Positions 1-6,721 of a stretch of DNA of 9,597 bases are shown piece by piece. Numbering within the stretch: position 1 is the stretch's first letter; every line of letters begins with the position of its first letter. The notes below the pieces were generated by a model. That model saw nothing but the letters and a program-made list of their open reading frames with translations. It ran no database searches and was not told the origin of the DNA. The position numbers and the translations under genes were made by a program. Source of the stretch: Bacillota bacterium (GTDB taxonomy: Bacteria; Bacillota; Sulfobacillia; JABLXB01); the NCBI GenBank assembly GCA_024653225.1, contig JANLGA010000063.1:1-9597 (forward strand), read 5' to 3'.

Positions 1-647
1 AGCCCCCGGTCCGTCGGGTAAGGCGGCTTGATCCTGGGCTCGCCGCGTCCCCCTTCGAGCGATTCGAACAGGGCCGTTTCCTCGCCGCAGACATACGCGC
101 CTGCGCCGGTCCTCACCTCGATATCGAAGTCGAACCCGCTCCCGAGGATATTCTTGCCGAGCCGCCCCGTCCTCCGAGCCTGCTCTATGGCCTTCCCCAG
201 TATCCGGATCGACTTCGCGTACTCGCCCCTCACGTAGATGAACCCCTCGGACGCGCCGACGGCGTATCCCGCTATGGCCATGCCCTCCAGGATCGCGTGC
301 GGGTCGCCCTCCATGATCAGCCTGTCCTTGAATGTCCCGGGTTCGCCCTCGTCCGCGTTGCACACGATGTACTTCTCGGGCGACTTGCTGGAGGCGGCGA
401 ACTCCCACTTCTTGCCGGTCGGGAACCCCGCGCCGCCGCGTCCGCGCAGGCCGGACCGTTTCACCTCGTCCACCACCTGGGCCGGCCTCATACCCAGCGC
501 CTTGCCCAGTGCGCGATAACCCCCGCTCGAGACATATTCGTCCAACGACTCGGGGTCAATCACCCCGCAGTTGCGGAGCACGACCCGTACCTGCTTATCG
601 AGGCGGTTGTTCGATAGATCTTTCATGGGTGGCCGGTTGGATTCCAT
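1..647 (-). CDS. nuoF: NuoF/HndC-type NADH-binding flavoprotein subunit, 3' end outside window
   Basis: This subunit binds FMN and NAD(H) and passes electrons from NADH to iron-sulfur clusters in complex I-like or NADH-dependent hydrogenase/formate dehydrogenase complexes in the cytoplasm. The 215 visible codons show GRGGAGFPTG (residues 69-78) and CNADEGEPGTFKDR (96-109), the FMN/NADH-binding signatures, and GAGAYVCGEETAL (181-193). The frame is open to the left edge, so the C-terminal cluster domain is not seen. The ATG at 647 is chosen because AAGGAGGGTG lies just upstream. It starts 14 bases after the nuoE-like stop, so the two are co-transcribed and probably translationally coupled. The protein begins only about 20 residues before the conserved RNCGVIDPES stretch, so it lacks the N-terminal thioredoxin-like 2Fe-2S domain found in many hydrogenase versions. 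Whether the partner is a hydrogenase, a formate dehydrogenase or another module cannot be told from the window. Confidence 0.93.
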   Translation of the reverse strand, partial: MESNRPPMKDLSNNRLDKQVRVVLRNCGVIDPESLDEYVSSGGYRALGKALGMRPAQVVDEVKRSGLRGRGGAGFPTGKKWEFAASSKSPEKYIVCNADEGEPGTFKDRLIMEGDPHAILEGMAIAGYAVGASEGFIYVRGEYAKSIRILGKAIEQARRTGRLGKNILGSGFDFDIEVRTGAGAYVCGEETALFESLEGGRGEPRIKPPYPTDRG

Positions 648-661
648 CTGCTCACCCTCCT

Positions 662-1189
662 TTACGCCGTGGCCCTGTGCTCGGCCAAGATTCGCGGAAT
701 GGATTCGGGCGCCAGGTTTCCGTACACCACGTCGTTGATCATGATTGCCGGGGCCTCCGCGCACACCCCGATGCAGCTCGTGAACTCGAGCGTGAACATC
801 CCGTCCGGCGTCGTCTCACCCATCCTTATCCCGAGCGCCCGCTCGAGCGCTTCGACGACCGCGGAGGCGCCCTTCACGTGGCAAGGGGCGCTCTCGCACA
901 CCCGTATCACGTTCTTTCCCTTCGGTCGCGTCGAGTACAGCGTGTAGAACGTCGCCGTCCCATAGACCTTGCTCGCCGGGATGTCAAGTGATTCGGCGAC
1001 CATGACCATTGCGGACTGAGGGATGCAGCCGAGTTCCTTCTGGATGTCGCTGAGGATCGGCAGCAGCGCGCCCTTACGCGACCGGTGCTTCGCGATTATC
1101 GCCGACACGCGCTCCGCCTGTTCGCCTGCGTTCCCGGAGCCGCCGCAGACCGGCCCAGCCGCGTCTGCCGTAGCCTTGCGGGTATCCAC
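662..1189 (-). CDS. nuoE: NuoE/HndA-type 2Fe-2S thioredoxin-like subunit
   Basis: This is the 24-kDa type subunit that carries one 2Fe-2S cluster beside the NuoF flavoprotein in NADH-oxidising complexes. The 175 residues contain an N-terminal helical region (about 25-80, with GCIPQSAM and VYGTATFYTLY) followed by a thioredoxin-like cluster domain. The four cluster ligands are visible as CESAPC (C98, C103) and CIGVC (C139, C143), with the usual spacing. The start is a GTG at 1189 preceded by GAAGGAGGAG. The first 24 residues are a low-similarity extension that includes a non-ligand Cys15. Length is normal for the family. It follows the ECF S-component gene by 168 bases and leads directly into the NuoF-like gene. 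The family assignment is firm; the identity of the whole complex is inferred. Confidence 0.95.
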   Translation of the reverse strand: MDTRKATADAAGPVCGGSGNAGEQAERVSAIIAKHRSRKGALLPILSDIQKELGCIPQSAMVMVAESLDIPASKVYGTATFYTLYSTRPKGKNVIRVCESAPCHVKGASAVVEALERALGIRMGETTPDGMFTLEFTSCIGVCAEAPAIMINDVVYGNLAPESIPRILAEHRATA

Positions 1190-1260
1190 TGTCGAGACTC
1201 CTCCTTCCCGGTATCTTCACTGCCGGTGCGTTGAATCGGTCAACCGCCCGACCATGGCTC

Positions 1261-1304
1261 ACAAGCCGCACCGCAGGTAACCGCCTTCACGTCTGGCGGC
1301 TTGT
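1261..1304 (-). promoter_or_regulatory. Long-armed hairpin in the leader of nuoE
   Basis: Between the S-component stop and the nuoE-like start, perfect 9-base arms (ACAAGCCGC at 1261-1269 and GCGGCTTGT at 1296-1304) enclose 26 bases. On the leftward transcript, the CCGCC of the first arm can instead pair with an internal GGCGG, so two alternative folds are possible. No U-tract follows, so it does not look like a simple intrinsic terminator. It could be an attenuator, an RNA-processing or stability element, or a chance structure. I found no convincing promoter in this gap. Confidence 0.4.
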
Positions 1305-1357
1305 CCAAGAATCGGCCGCCGTCCGGCGCCCGATGATCCCCATCCTGCCGCCCGTCG

Positions 1358-1867
1358 CTACCGCGCACGTTCGCCGCGCTCTCTCGCCTTCGCGATTGCG
1401 TCCAGGCCGCGGATTACCGCGAGCGCCACCGCCGCGCCCCCGAGGGCCGTGTAAAGCTGCGTGACGGTCATTGACGCTACCACCGGTGGCTGCAAGCGCA
1501 CGTTCCCGGCCACGAGGATCTTGATTCCCGCCGTCATCGCGGCGTACTTCGCGACGGCCGCCGCGAGGGCTCCGCCCAAACGGTTGAATCTCTTCGTCAG
1601 CCCGTACACGACCGCGAGCGTGACATTGCCGGCGATCACCACGGGCACGAGAAACGGGACCTTCAATATGCCCGTGAGGACGGCGACGCAGGGTGTGACC
1701 AACCCCACGAGCGCTCCCGCGGTCGTGCCGACGAACTCGACGGACGTGAAGAGTATGGCGTTTACCACCGGACCCGTGATGGGTTGCTGCAGGCCGAGGG
1801 ACTGAAACGCGACCGCGAGCGCGACCATCACGCCCGCCCTCGCCAGGAACCTCGTGTCCAGCCTCAC
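1358..1867 (-). CDS. ECF-type transporter S component (putative), unknown substrate
   Basis: This small integral membrane protein (169 residues) resembles the substrate-binding S components of energy-coupling factor transporters, which capture a vitamin or other micronutrient and work with a shared EcfT/EcfA module encoded elsewhere. Hydrophobic segments fall at roughly 9-25, 30-65 (two spans, including NAILFTSVEFVGTTAGALVG), 70-90, 98-120 and 130-155, with a positively charged C-terminus (KARERGERAR). Length and topology fit the family. The start is a GTG at 1867 after a GGGGGGAG ribosome site. It is the first gene behind a strong-looking promoter and Rex-like site, and is followed by nuoE- and nuoF-like genes. 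The substrate cannot be read from the sequence. Another small membrane protein family remains possible. Confidence 0.7.
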   Translation of the reverse strand: MRLDTRFLARAGVMVALAVAFQSLGLQQPITGPVVNAILFTSVEFVGTTAGALVGLVTPCVAVLTGILKVPFLVPVVIAGNVTLAVVYGLTKRFNRLGGALAAAVAKYAAMTAGIKILVAGNVRLQPPVVASMTVTQLYTALGGAAVALAVIRGLDAIAKARERGERAR

Positions 1868-1894
1868 TTGCCTACTCCCCCCACACGCGTTACG

Positions 1895-1912
1895 GGCCGG
1901 CGAGGGCCGGCC
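1895..1912 (-). other. GC-rich hairpin in the 5' leader
   Basis: GGCCGGC (1895-1901) and GCCGGCC (1906-1912) are perfect 7-base arms around a 4-base loop. The hairpin lies in the predicted leader between the Rex-like site and the S-component ribosome site. It has no U-tract. It may stabilise the leader or affect translation initiation. Confidence 0.35.
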
Positions 1913-1921
1913 TCTCGATCA

Positions 1922-1939
1922 ATGTGAAACATTGCACAA
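1922..1939 (-). promoter_or_regulatory. Rex-like redox operator
   Basis: On the + strand the 18 bases read ATGTGAAACATTGCACAA. They match the published Rex consensus TTGTGAAATATTTCACAA at 15 of 18 positions, with both TGTG and CACA arms intact at the right spacing. The AT-rich core stands out against GC-rich surroundings. The site lies about 10-28 bases downstream of the predicted transcription start of the promoter at 1957-1985, where a bound repressor would block initiation or early elongation. Rex senses the NADH/NAD+ ratio and typically controls NADH-oxidising and fermentative genes, which fits the nuoE/nuoF-like genes downstream. No rex gene is in the window. Confidence 0.65.
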
Positions 1940-1956
1940 TCCCCGTCTCCAGAGTC

Positions 1957-1985
1957 ATTCTAGCACTGTAACACCGGTTGAACAA
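1957..1985 (-). promoter_or_regulatory. Sigma-70-type promoter of the ECF-S/nuoE/nuoF unit
   Basis: On the minus strand, TTGTTC (1985-1980) is separated by exactly 17 bases from TAGAAT (1962-1957). TAGAAT matches the -10 consensus at five of six positions and is preceded by TGC, an extended -10 element. The -35 box matches only at TTG. The expected start point is near 1950, giving a leader of about 80 bases before the GTG at 1867. It is the best housekeeping promoter I can see in the window. Confidence 0.6.
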
Positions 1986-2001
1986 TACCTGCGGCGGAAC
2001 T

Positions 2002-2017
2002 CGCGGGGAACCCCGCG
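2002..2017 (-). terminator. Possible weak terminator hairpin after the DUF3048 gene
   Basis: CGCGGGG and CCCCGCG are perfect 7-base arms separated by AA, starting 7 bases after the DUF3048 stop codon. There is no run of T on the minus strand afterwards, so intrinsic termination is uncertain. Its position between the upstream unit and the next promoter (-35 box at 1980-1985) supports a boundary role. Confidence 0.4.
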
Positions 2018-2023
2018 GCCCGT

Positions 2024-3190
2024 CTAATTCGCCTGCGTCGCGGATACCACGGCCTCCGCGGGAACGACCTGTATCCAGGTCCGGCCGGGGGCGCAACGGG
2101 CCGGTTCACCGTCCTTCGTCCTGAACACGGTGGGTTCGGAGGGCGAGCGCTTCTCCCAGGTACCCTCCTCGAACCGCCCCCCGGTGAGGAGCGCTGCTTT
2201 CCCGCCGCCAACCAGCTCGATCTCGAGTCCGCCGTCGGGGTACGCGACGCGGCTGTTCGTGAACTGCACGAGGACGTTCGAGACCACGATGGGTTTCCCC
2301 GTCTCCCTGTCCCGGTGCGGTTCTCCGTTGATGTGCCTGGTGTACCCGCGTTCGGCGTACGCGTACGACACAAGGTACTTGGGACCGTAGCGCACGTCCA
2401 GTCGCTTCGCGGGGACCGCCGCCCAGTCCCCGAATCCCCATGGCGGACCCGCCACGGGAGAGACCGAAGATCCGGCCGAGACCTCGCGGGCGCGGGACCG
2501 GACGTTGTTCGCGCTCACATACAGGTTGTGCGGCATCTGCCGTGACAGATCGCGCCAGAACCCGCGCCCGTCGCGCAATTCGTCCACGTCCACGAGCCCG
2601 AGCTCGCGGATGGGGACGATGTCCTTCGGATCGCCCCCGCAGTGCGCCAGGGGCGCGCCCCATTCGCGCGCGATCACCGCGAAGTAGGGACGGGTGCTCC
2701 TGACAGGCCCGATCACCTTGCACGAGCTGCAGTGAAACAGGGCGAGAAAGCGCGTTATGCCCCCCTCCGCCAGCACCTCGTACACGATGTCCGCCTCTGC
2801 CAGCCCGCTCTGCGGCCTGGCCTTCGAGCTGTTCTCCACCACCACGGCCACCAGGGTGTTGACTGGGTCGTACTTCCCCGACGTGAACGGGCAGTCGGCC
2901 CATTTCTCCCTCGGCGTGGGTCCCGGCCATTTGAGTTCCACCGGTGCCGTCGGCCTCTCGGACGCGGCGGGACCCGCACTCGCACTCTGCTCGGGTGGGA
3001 TCGCCGCCGGCTGCTCCTCCACTTGCGTGGGCTCGGGGAGCGATTCCGGGGACTCGCCGGGGGGTTGCCCCTGCGCCGGCGTCCCGCCGGGCGGCGCCGA
3101 ACCCCGACCGGCAGCGCACCCCGAGCACAGCAGGACAACCAGCGCCAGCAGGACCGCCCGCCCGAAGGGACTCGTCCGCTCGTTCCTCAA
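2024..3190 (-). CDS. DUF3048 (YerB-like) lipoprotein
   Basis: This is a secreted, membrane-anchored protein of unknown biochemical function, in the family that includes Bacillus YerB. Residues 1-25 form a lipoprotein signal: basic start, hydrophobic core VLLALVVLL, and a lipobox-like CSGC with Cys25 as the lipid-anchored residue. Residues 26-85 are a Pro/Gly/Ser/Glu-rich linker. The DUF3048 N-terminal part follows, with NTLVAVVVENSSKARPQSGL (111-130), ADIVYEVLAEGGITRFLALF (133-152) and GPVRSTRPYF (161-170). The C-terminal part covers about 265-380 (RYGPKYLVSYAYAERGYTRH and GTWEKRSPSEPT). The start is a TTG that overlaps the TGA stop of the deacetylase gene (TTGA), pointing to translational coupling; a stop codon lies in frame just upstream, so it cannot begin earlier. 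Pairing with a deacetylase suggests a cell-wall role (inference). Confidence 0.9.
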   Translation of the reverse strand: MRNERTSPFGRAVLLALVVLLCSGCAAGRGSAPPGGTPAQGQPPGESPESLPEPTQVEEQPAAIPPEQSASAGPAASERPTAPVELKWPGPTPREKWADCPFTSGKYDPVNTLVAVVVENSSKARPQSGLAEADIVYEVLAEGGITRFLALFHCSSCKVIGPVRSTRPYFAVIAREWGAPLAHCGGDPKDIVPIRELGLVDVDELRDGRGFWRDLSRQMPHNLYVSANNVRSRAREVSAGSSVSPVAGPPWGFGDWAAVPAKRLDVRYGPKYLVSYAYAERGYTRHINGEPHRDRETGKPIVVSNVLVQFTNSRVAYPDGGLEIELVGGGKAALLTGGRFEEGTWEKRSPSEPTVFRTKDGEPARCAPGRTWIQVVPAEAVVSATQAN

Positions 3191-4008
3191 CGCACACTAC
3201 CCCCGTATATCCAGGGATCTTCCAGCTTCCTCTTGAATGCCTCCATAGTGTCGGACCTGCTCACCCTCACCCGCCTGAGGAGGTACGGGTCGCCGCCCAC
3301 CAGGGCCCACCCGGGGGCCGTCGTCACCCCACCCAGGTACCCGGCCCGCTTGACCCGTTCGCGAAGCGCGGCGGAGTTCTTGCCCGAGGGATAGCAGAAG
3401 TAACCGACGGAGACGCCGAGCTTCCGCTCGAGAACCGCCTTCGGGGACGACACCTCGTAATCGATGGTCGCACTCGAGCGGGTCCTTGTAAGGTCCCTGT
3501 GCGTGGCCGAATGGCATCCGACCTCCATCCCGCCGCGGACCATTTCCCCGAGCTCGTCCCAGGAGAGGTACCCGGGGCGACCGATCTTCTCCGTTATCAC
3601 GAAGAAAGTCGCGGTCATGCCCATCTCCTTTAACAACGGGTACACCTTCGAGTAGTGGCTCTCGTACCCGTCGTCGAAGGTGAGGGCGACGACCCTGCCC
3701 TTCGCATCGCCGCGTCCCGCCAGCACCGCCCTCACGCCGCTGATGGGAATCGTCGTGTACCGCTCCTCGGCGAGCCACCGGACTTGTGCCTCGAAGTCCG
3801 AAGTCCTGACATACAGTTGGTTGGGTCCGTCGCCCACCTCGTGGTACATCAGGATCGGAACGGGCCTCGGCCGTACCAGCGCCTGGTGTCCCACGAAATC
3901 CCATGCGCGGGCCCTTTCGGGGCACAGCGACAACGCGGCGACCACGATGAACATCGCGGCCGGGCGCAGCCCAACCGGGTTCGATTTCCGCGCGTGCGGC
4001 AGGCTCAT
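3187..4008 (-). CDS. Secreted polysaccharide deacetylase (carbohydrate esterase 4)
   Basis: This NodB-homology enzyme is expected to remove acetyl groups from a cell-wall or surface polysaccharide by a metal-dependent mechanism, outside the membrane. In 273 residues, counted from ATG 4008, there is an N-terminal signal: basic residues, a hydrophobic span at about 17-29, and a likely cleavage site after ARA near residue 35. The catalytic domain follows: PILMYHEV (51-58), motif 1 TFDDGY (110-115, two Asp), motif 2 HSATH (166-170, metal ligands H166 and H170), and motif 3-like FCYPSG (204-209). A TTG six bases upstream (4014) is an alternative start; neither has a clear ribosome site. It overlaps the DUF3048 gene by four bases. 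Substrate (peptidoglycan, spore cortex or exopolysaccharide) cannot be decided. Confidence 0.92.
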   Translation of the reverse strand: MSLPHARKSNPVGLRPAAMFIVVAALSLCPERARAWDFVGHQALVRPRPVPILMYHEVGDGPNQLYVRTSDFEAQVRWLAEERYTTIPISGVRAVLAGRGDAKGRVVALTFDDGYESHYSKVYPLLKEMGMTATFFVITEKIGRPGYLSWDELGEMVRGGMEVGCHSATHRDLTRTRSSATIDYEVSSPKAVLERKLGVSVGYFCYPSGKNSAALRERVKRAGYLGGVTTAPGWALVGGDPYLLRRVRVSRSDTMEAFKRKLEDPWIYGGSVR

Positions 4009-4176
4009 ACCCAATTCATGCTATACGTGGAAGGCGCTTTCTATGATGAGACCTATGTTCGCGTCGGACCCCGCGCCGTCCTGCAGCGAAGCACCCGAAG
4101 CGGCCGGGAAGAGGTTTTGCGGCCGCAGGCGGCGAACACGGGTGCCAGTCAAATGACGAGCGAGGTGGATGGATTC

Positions 4177-4695
4177 ATGGAGGACACGCTCCGGCTTGTC
4201 GCAGAGATGATGGCCGTCTCGGCCAGGACTGCCCCCAAGGCCGCGGGGCAGGACTATGTGGTACTAAAAGTTGTGACCGGCCCCGACCTGGAACGGCTCG
4301 CCGAGGCGATGGCCGATTACGGCAAACACTCGGGGAAGATCAATTTCGACCGCGACGGCGCCAACGTCAAGAACAGCGCGGCCGTGCTGCTGATAGGGCT
4401 CAAGGACGCGAAGCCCGTGGGGTTGAATTGCGGCGCCTGCGGGAAGAGCAAGTGTTCGGATCTCCAGCTCACCGAAGGCCCCGAATTCGCGGGGGGTATT
4501 TGCGCGTGGCGAATCATAGACCTCGGGATAGCCACCGGGTCGGCCGTGAAGACGGCGAGCATCCTGAACGCTGACAACAGGATCATGTATCGCGCGGGCG
4601 TCGCCGCGCGCGACCTCGGCTTGATAGATGCGGACCTCGTGATGGGGATCCCACTGTCCGCCACGGGTAAGAGCATATACTTCGACCGCAAGTAG
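4177..4695 (+). CDS. DUF2148 domain protein, ferredoxin-like cysteine cluster
   Basis: This is an uncharacterised, probably iron-sulfur-binding cytoplasmic protein common in anaerobic bacteria and archaea. Of 172 residues, the N-terminus shows MMAVSARTAPKAAGQD (11-26), typical of the family. The cysteine motif NCGACGKSKC gives C85, C88 and C93, and C109 follows in GGICAWR. Family-conserved RIIDLGIATGSAVKTAS and a C-terminal GIPLSATGKSIYFDR follow. The start at ATG 4177 is preferred because GAGGTG lies nine bases upstream and other family members begin at this point. An ATG at 4153 would add eight residues but has no ribosome site. The frame stays open much further upstream, across the antisense strand of the deacetylase gene, but that stretch is not protein-like. 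The gene stands alone; function is unknown beyond likely electron transfer or cluster binding. Confidence 0.92.
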   Translation: MEDTLRLVAEMMAVSARTAPKAAGQDYVVLKVVTGPDLERLAEAMADYGKHSGKINFDRDGANVKNSAAVLLIGLKDAKPVGLNCGACGKSKCSDLQLTEGPEFAGGICAWRIIDLGIATGSAVKTASILNADNRIMYRAGVAARDLGLIDADLVMGIPLSATGKSIYFDRK

Positions 4696-4707
4696 ACGGG
4701 AAGCCGA

Positions 4708-4737
4708 AAGGGGCTGTCCCACGAGGGGCAGCCCCTT
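4708..4737. terminator. Bidirectional hairpin terminator between converging genes
   Basis: The arms AAGGGGCTGTCCC (4708-4720) and GGGGCAGCCCCTT (4725-4737) pair over 13 positions, with one G-T wobble, around the loop ACGA. The hairpin begins 12 bases after the DUF2148 stop and 23 bases beyond the acetate kinase stop, so it can serve both. The T-runs are short (TT on +, TTT on -). Confidence 0.75.
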
Positions 4738-4760
4738 CGAGTCGGCGCGCCGCCGGGCGG

Positions 4761-5975
4761 TCATCCGCCCGCCTTGCGCATCTCGGTTATTATCCTGGCT
4801 GTGTCGCGCGCGATGGCCAGCTCCTCGTTCGTCGGTATCACCATGACGACTACCCGGGAATCCGGGGTCGAGATGATCTTCTCCTTCACGGGGCTCTCGT
4901 TCTTCTCCTTGTCCACCTTGATGCCCAGCACCCCCAGCTTGGAGCACACGGCCCACCGCACCGCGGGGGAATTCTCGCCGATCCCCGCCGTGAACACCAG
5001 GACGTCCAGTCCGTCCATCGCTGCCGCGTAGGCGCCGATGTACTTGCGCAACCGGTAGCAGAATATCTCGAACGCCCTCCGGGCGTCCTCGTTCCCTTCC
5101 GCCATCGCGCTCTCGATGTCCCTCATGTCGTGGGAGAGTCCCGACATGCCCTTCAGCCCGCTCTGCTTGTTGAGCAGGTCGTTTACCTCCTTCACGGTCA
5201 TGCCGAGGTCAACGACCATGTGGTACGTGAGCGCGGGGTCCACGTCGCCGCACCTCGTCCCCATCACGAGCCCCTCGAGCGGTGTGTAACCCATGCTGGT
5301 GTCCACCGATTTTCCGCCGTCAATCGCGGTTATGCTGGAACCGTTGCCCAGGTGGGCGGTGATGATCTTGAGGTCGCCGTACGGCCTTCCCAGGATCTCC
5401 GCCGCCCGCTCGGAGACGTATTTGTGGGAGGTCCCGTGGAATCCGTACCGCCTTATCCTGTGCTTCTTGTACATGGAATACGGGATGGCGTACAGGAACG
5501 CGTGCGGAGGCATGGTCGTGTGGAACGCGGTGTCGAACACGCCGCATTGGGGCACGCCGGGCAAGAGCTCTTCGGCGGCCCTGATGCCCAGGAGATTCGG
5601 GGGGTTGTGCAGCGGGGCGAGTGGGATGTTCCTCTCCAGGGCGGCCTTCACCGCATCTGTGATGAGCATTGACCCGGCGAACTCCTCCGCTCCGTGCACG
5701 ACCCTGTGCCCGACCGCGTGGATTTCGGAAAGGCTGCGAACGGCGCCGTACTCTTCGTCTACAAGCGTGTCGAGTATGATCTTTATGGCCACCGCGTGAC
5801 TCTTGACGGGAAGCGCCTGGCGCTTCTTGGCTCCGGTGTGAGTTTGGTGAGAGAGCATGCCGTCTTCCATTCCCACCCGTTCGACTTGTCCCTTGCAGAG
5901 GAGGACCTCATTCTTCATGTCGAGGAACTGGTATTTCACCGAGGAGCTGCCGCAGTTCAACACGAGAACGTTCAT
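4761..5975 (-). CDS. ackA: Acetate kinase
   Basis: This cytoplasmic enzyme makes ATP and acetate from acetyl phosphate and ADP, and forms the last step of substrate-level energy conservation in many fermenters. The 404-residue product has the ASKHA fold signatures NCGSSSVKY (7-15), FDTAFH (147-152), YGFHGTSH (177-184), HLGNGSS (208-214) and FTAGIGENS (328-336). Key residues N7, R91, H123, D148, H180, R241 and E384 fall at the numbering known for Methanosarcina thermophila acetate kinase, with no missing catalytic residue. The ATG at 5975 is chosen because GGGGGTG precedes it and the protein starts with the canonical MNVLVLNCGSSS. It lies 56 bases downstream of pduL, its natural metabolic partner. 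Related butyrate or propionate kinases are less likely, but activity on longer acyl phosphates cannot be excluded. Confidence 0.97.
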   Translation of the reverse strand: MNVLVLNCGSSSVKYQFLDMKNEVLLCKGQVERVGMEDGMLSHQTHTGAKKRQALPVKSHAVAIKIILDTLVDEEYGAVRSLSEIHAVGHRVVHGAEEFAGSMLITDAVKAALERNIPLAPLHNPPNLLGIRAAEELLPGVPQCGVFDTAFHTTMPPHAFLYAIPYSMYKKHRIRRYGFHGTSHKYVSERAAEILGRPYGDLKIITAHLGNGSSITAIDGGKSVDTSMGYTPLEGLVMGTRCGDVDPALTYHMVVDLGMTVKEVNDLLNKQSGLKGMSGLSHDMRDIESAMAEGNEDARRAFEIFCYRLRKYIGAYAAAMDGLDVLVFTAGIGENSPAVRWAVCSKLGVLGIKVDKEKNESPVKEKIISTPDSRVVVMVIPTNEELAIARDTARIITEMRKAGG

Positions 5976-6031
5976 CTCAACACCCCCGTATTCGAATCGC
6001 ACCGCCCGTCGCCGCGCGTGACCCGCGCCGC

Positions 6032-6622
6032 CTACTTGGACACCCTCACGGTGTCGCCGGTGGACATGAGAGCGGCGTTTGCTTCGTCCGTGTCCACGTG
6101 GCACTCCAGCAGGTACTTCGGGCTCACCCGAACCACCACGTCGGCGAAGACGGTCCTGCGGCTGCCCTTCTCGAAGTGAATGTTCACGGAATCCCCGTCG
6201 TTACAGCCCAGTCTCGCGGCGTCCTCGGGGGCCATGTGAATATGACGCTTCGCGATTATGCACCCCTGCTCCAGGTCCACCGTGCCCTTGGGCCCGATGA
6301 TCCGCAGCCCCGGCGACCCGTCGAGCTTGCCCGATTCGCGTACGGGCGCATCAACACCGAGCTTGAACGAATCCGTCCGGGACACCTCCACTTGCGTCTT
6401 GTCCCGAACCGGTCCCAGGATCCTCACGCCTTCCAACGACCCTTTCGGCCCCACTATCGTAACCGTCTCCGCGCACGCGTACTGCCCCGGCTGCACGAGG
6501 TCACGGATCTTCGTCAGCTCGTGCCCCTCGCCGAACAGCGTGTATAGGTCTTGCCTGGACAAGTGCGCGTGCCTGTTGGATACCCCCACGACAACTTCCC
6601 CGGCAGGTAAAGAGTAGTTCAA
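6032..6622 (-). CDS. pduL: PduL-type phosphate acyltransferase (phosphotransacetylase)
   Basis: This enzyme interconverts acyl-CoA plus phosphate with acyl phosphate plus CoA (acetyl or propionyl, and possibly longer chains); it replaces Pta in organisms such as Moorella. In 196 residues the two-domain PduL pattern is clear: VGVSNRHAHLS (12-22), CAETV (50-54), GPKG (58-61 and 110-113), IIAKRHIHM (122-130), and LECHVDTDEAN (172-182). The histidines H18, H20, H127, H129 and H175 and E52 are the expected zinc ligands or their neighbours. The TTG at 6622 is chosen because AAGGAGG lies nine bases upstream and the product then begins close to the conserved core. A TTG at 6667 would add 15 residues with no good ribosome site. 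The N-terminus is too short to hold an encapsulation peptide, so it is probably a free cytosolic enzyme, not a microcompartment cargo. It forms an operon with ackA. Confidence 0.95.
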   Translation of the reverse strand: MNYSLPAGEVVVGVSNRHAHLSRQDLYTLFGEGHELTKIRDLVQPGQYACAETVTIVGPKGSLEGVRILGPVRDKTQVEVSRTDSFKLGVDAPVRESGKLDGSPGLRIIGPKGTVDLEQGCIIAKRHIHMAPEDAARLGCNDGDSVNIHFEKGSRRTVFADVVVRVSPKYLLECHVDTDEANAALMSTGDTVRVSK

Positions 6623-6721
6623 CCCGCAGATCCTCCTTGTCGCGCAATCGCGCAGAGTACCTCCCAACCCGTCTGGCTATTCTCCGCATGAAGTTACATT
6701 TCCTTTAGGAAGCGCCTAGAT

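Noticed and set aside
1231..1243. TTGA-N5-TCAA dyad upstream of nuoE as a regulator site
   Set aside because: The arms are only four bases, which is expected by chance.
3655..4176. A long open extension of the DUF2148 frame upstream, giving a 346-residue protein
   Set aside because: It lies on the antisense of the deacetylase gene, and the extra sequence has no family similarity. A ribosome site and family alignment place the start at 4177.
4009..4176. Promoters for the divergent deacetylase and DUF2148 genes
   Set aside because: TATGAT on + and TATAGC on - resemble -10 boxes, but neither has a -35 box at suitable spacing. I see no convincing signal in this gap.
5976..6104. N-terminal extension of acetate kinase to 447 residues
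   Set aside because: The added residues are low-complexity, Arg-rich and overlap pduL. Canonical AckA begins at 5975 with its own ribosome site.
6501..6689. 62-residue leftward frame overlapping the start of pduL, with a fair ribosome site (AAAGGAAATG)
   Set aside because: Its composition is that of an out-of-frame shadow of pduL. A leader peptide is conceivable but nothing else supports it.
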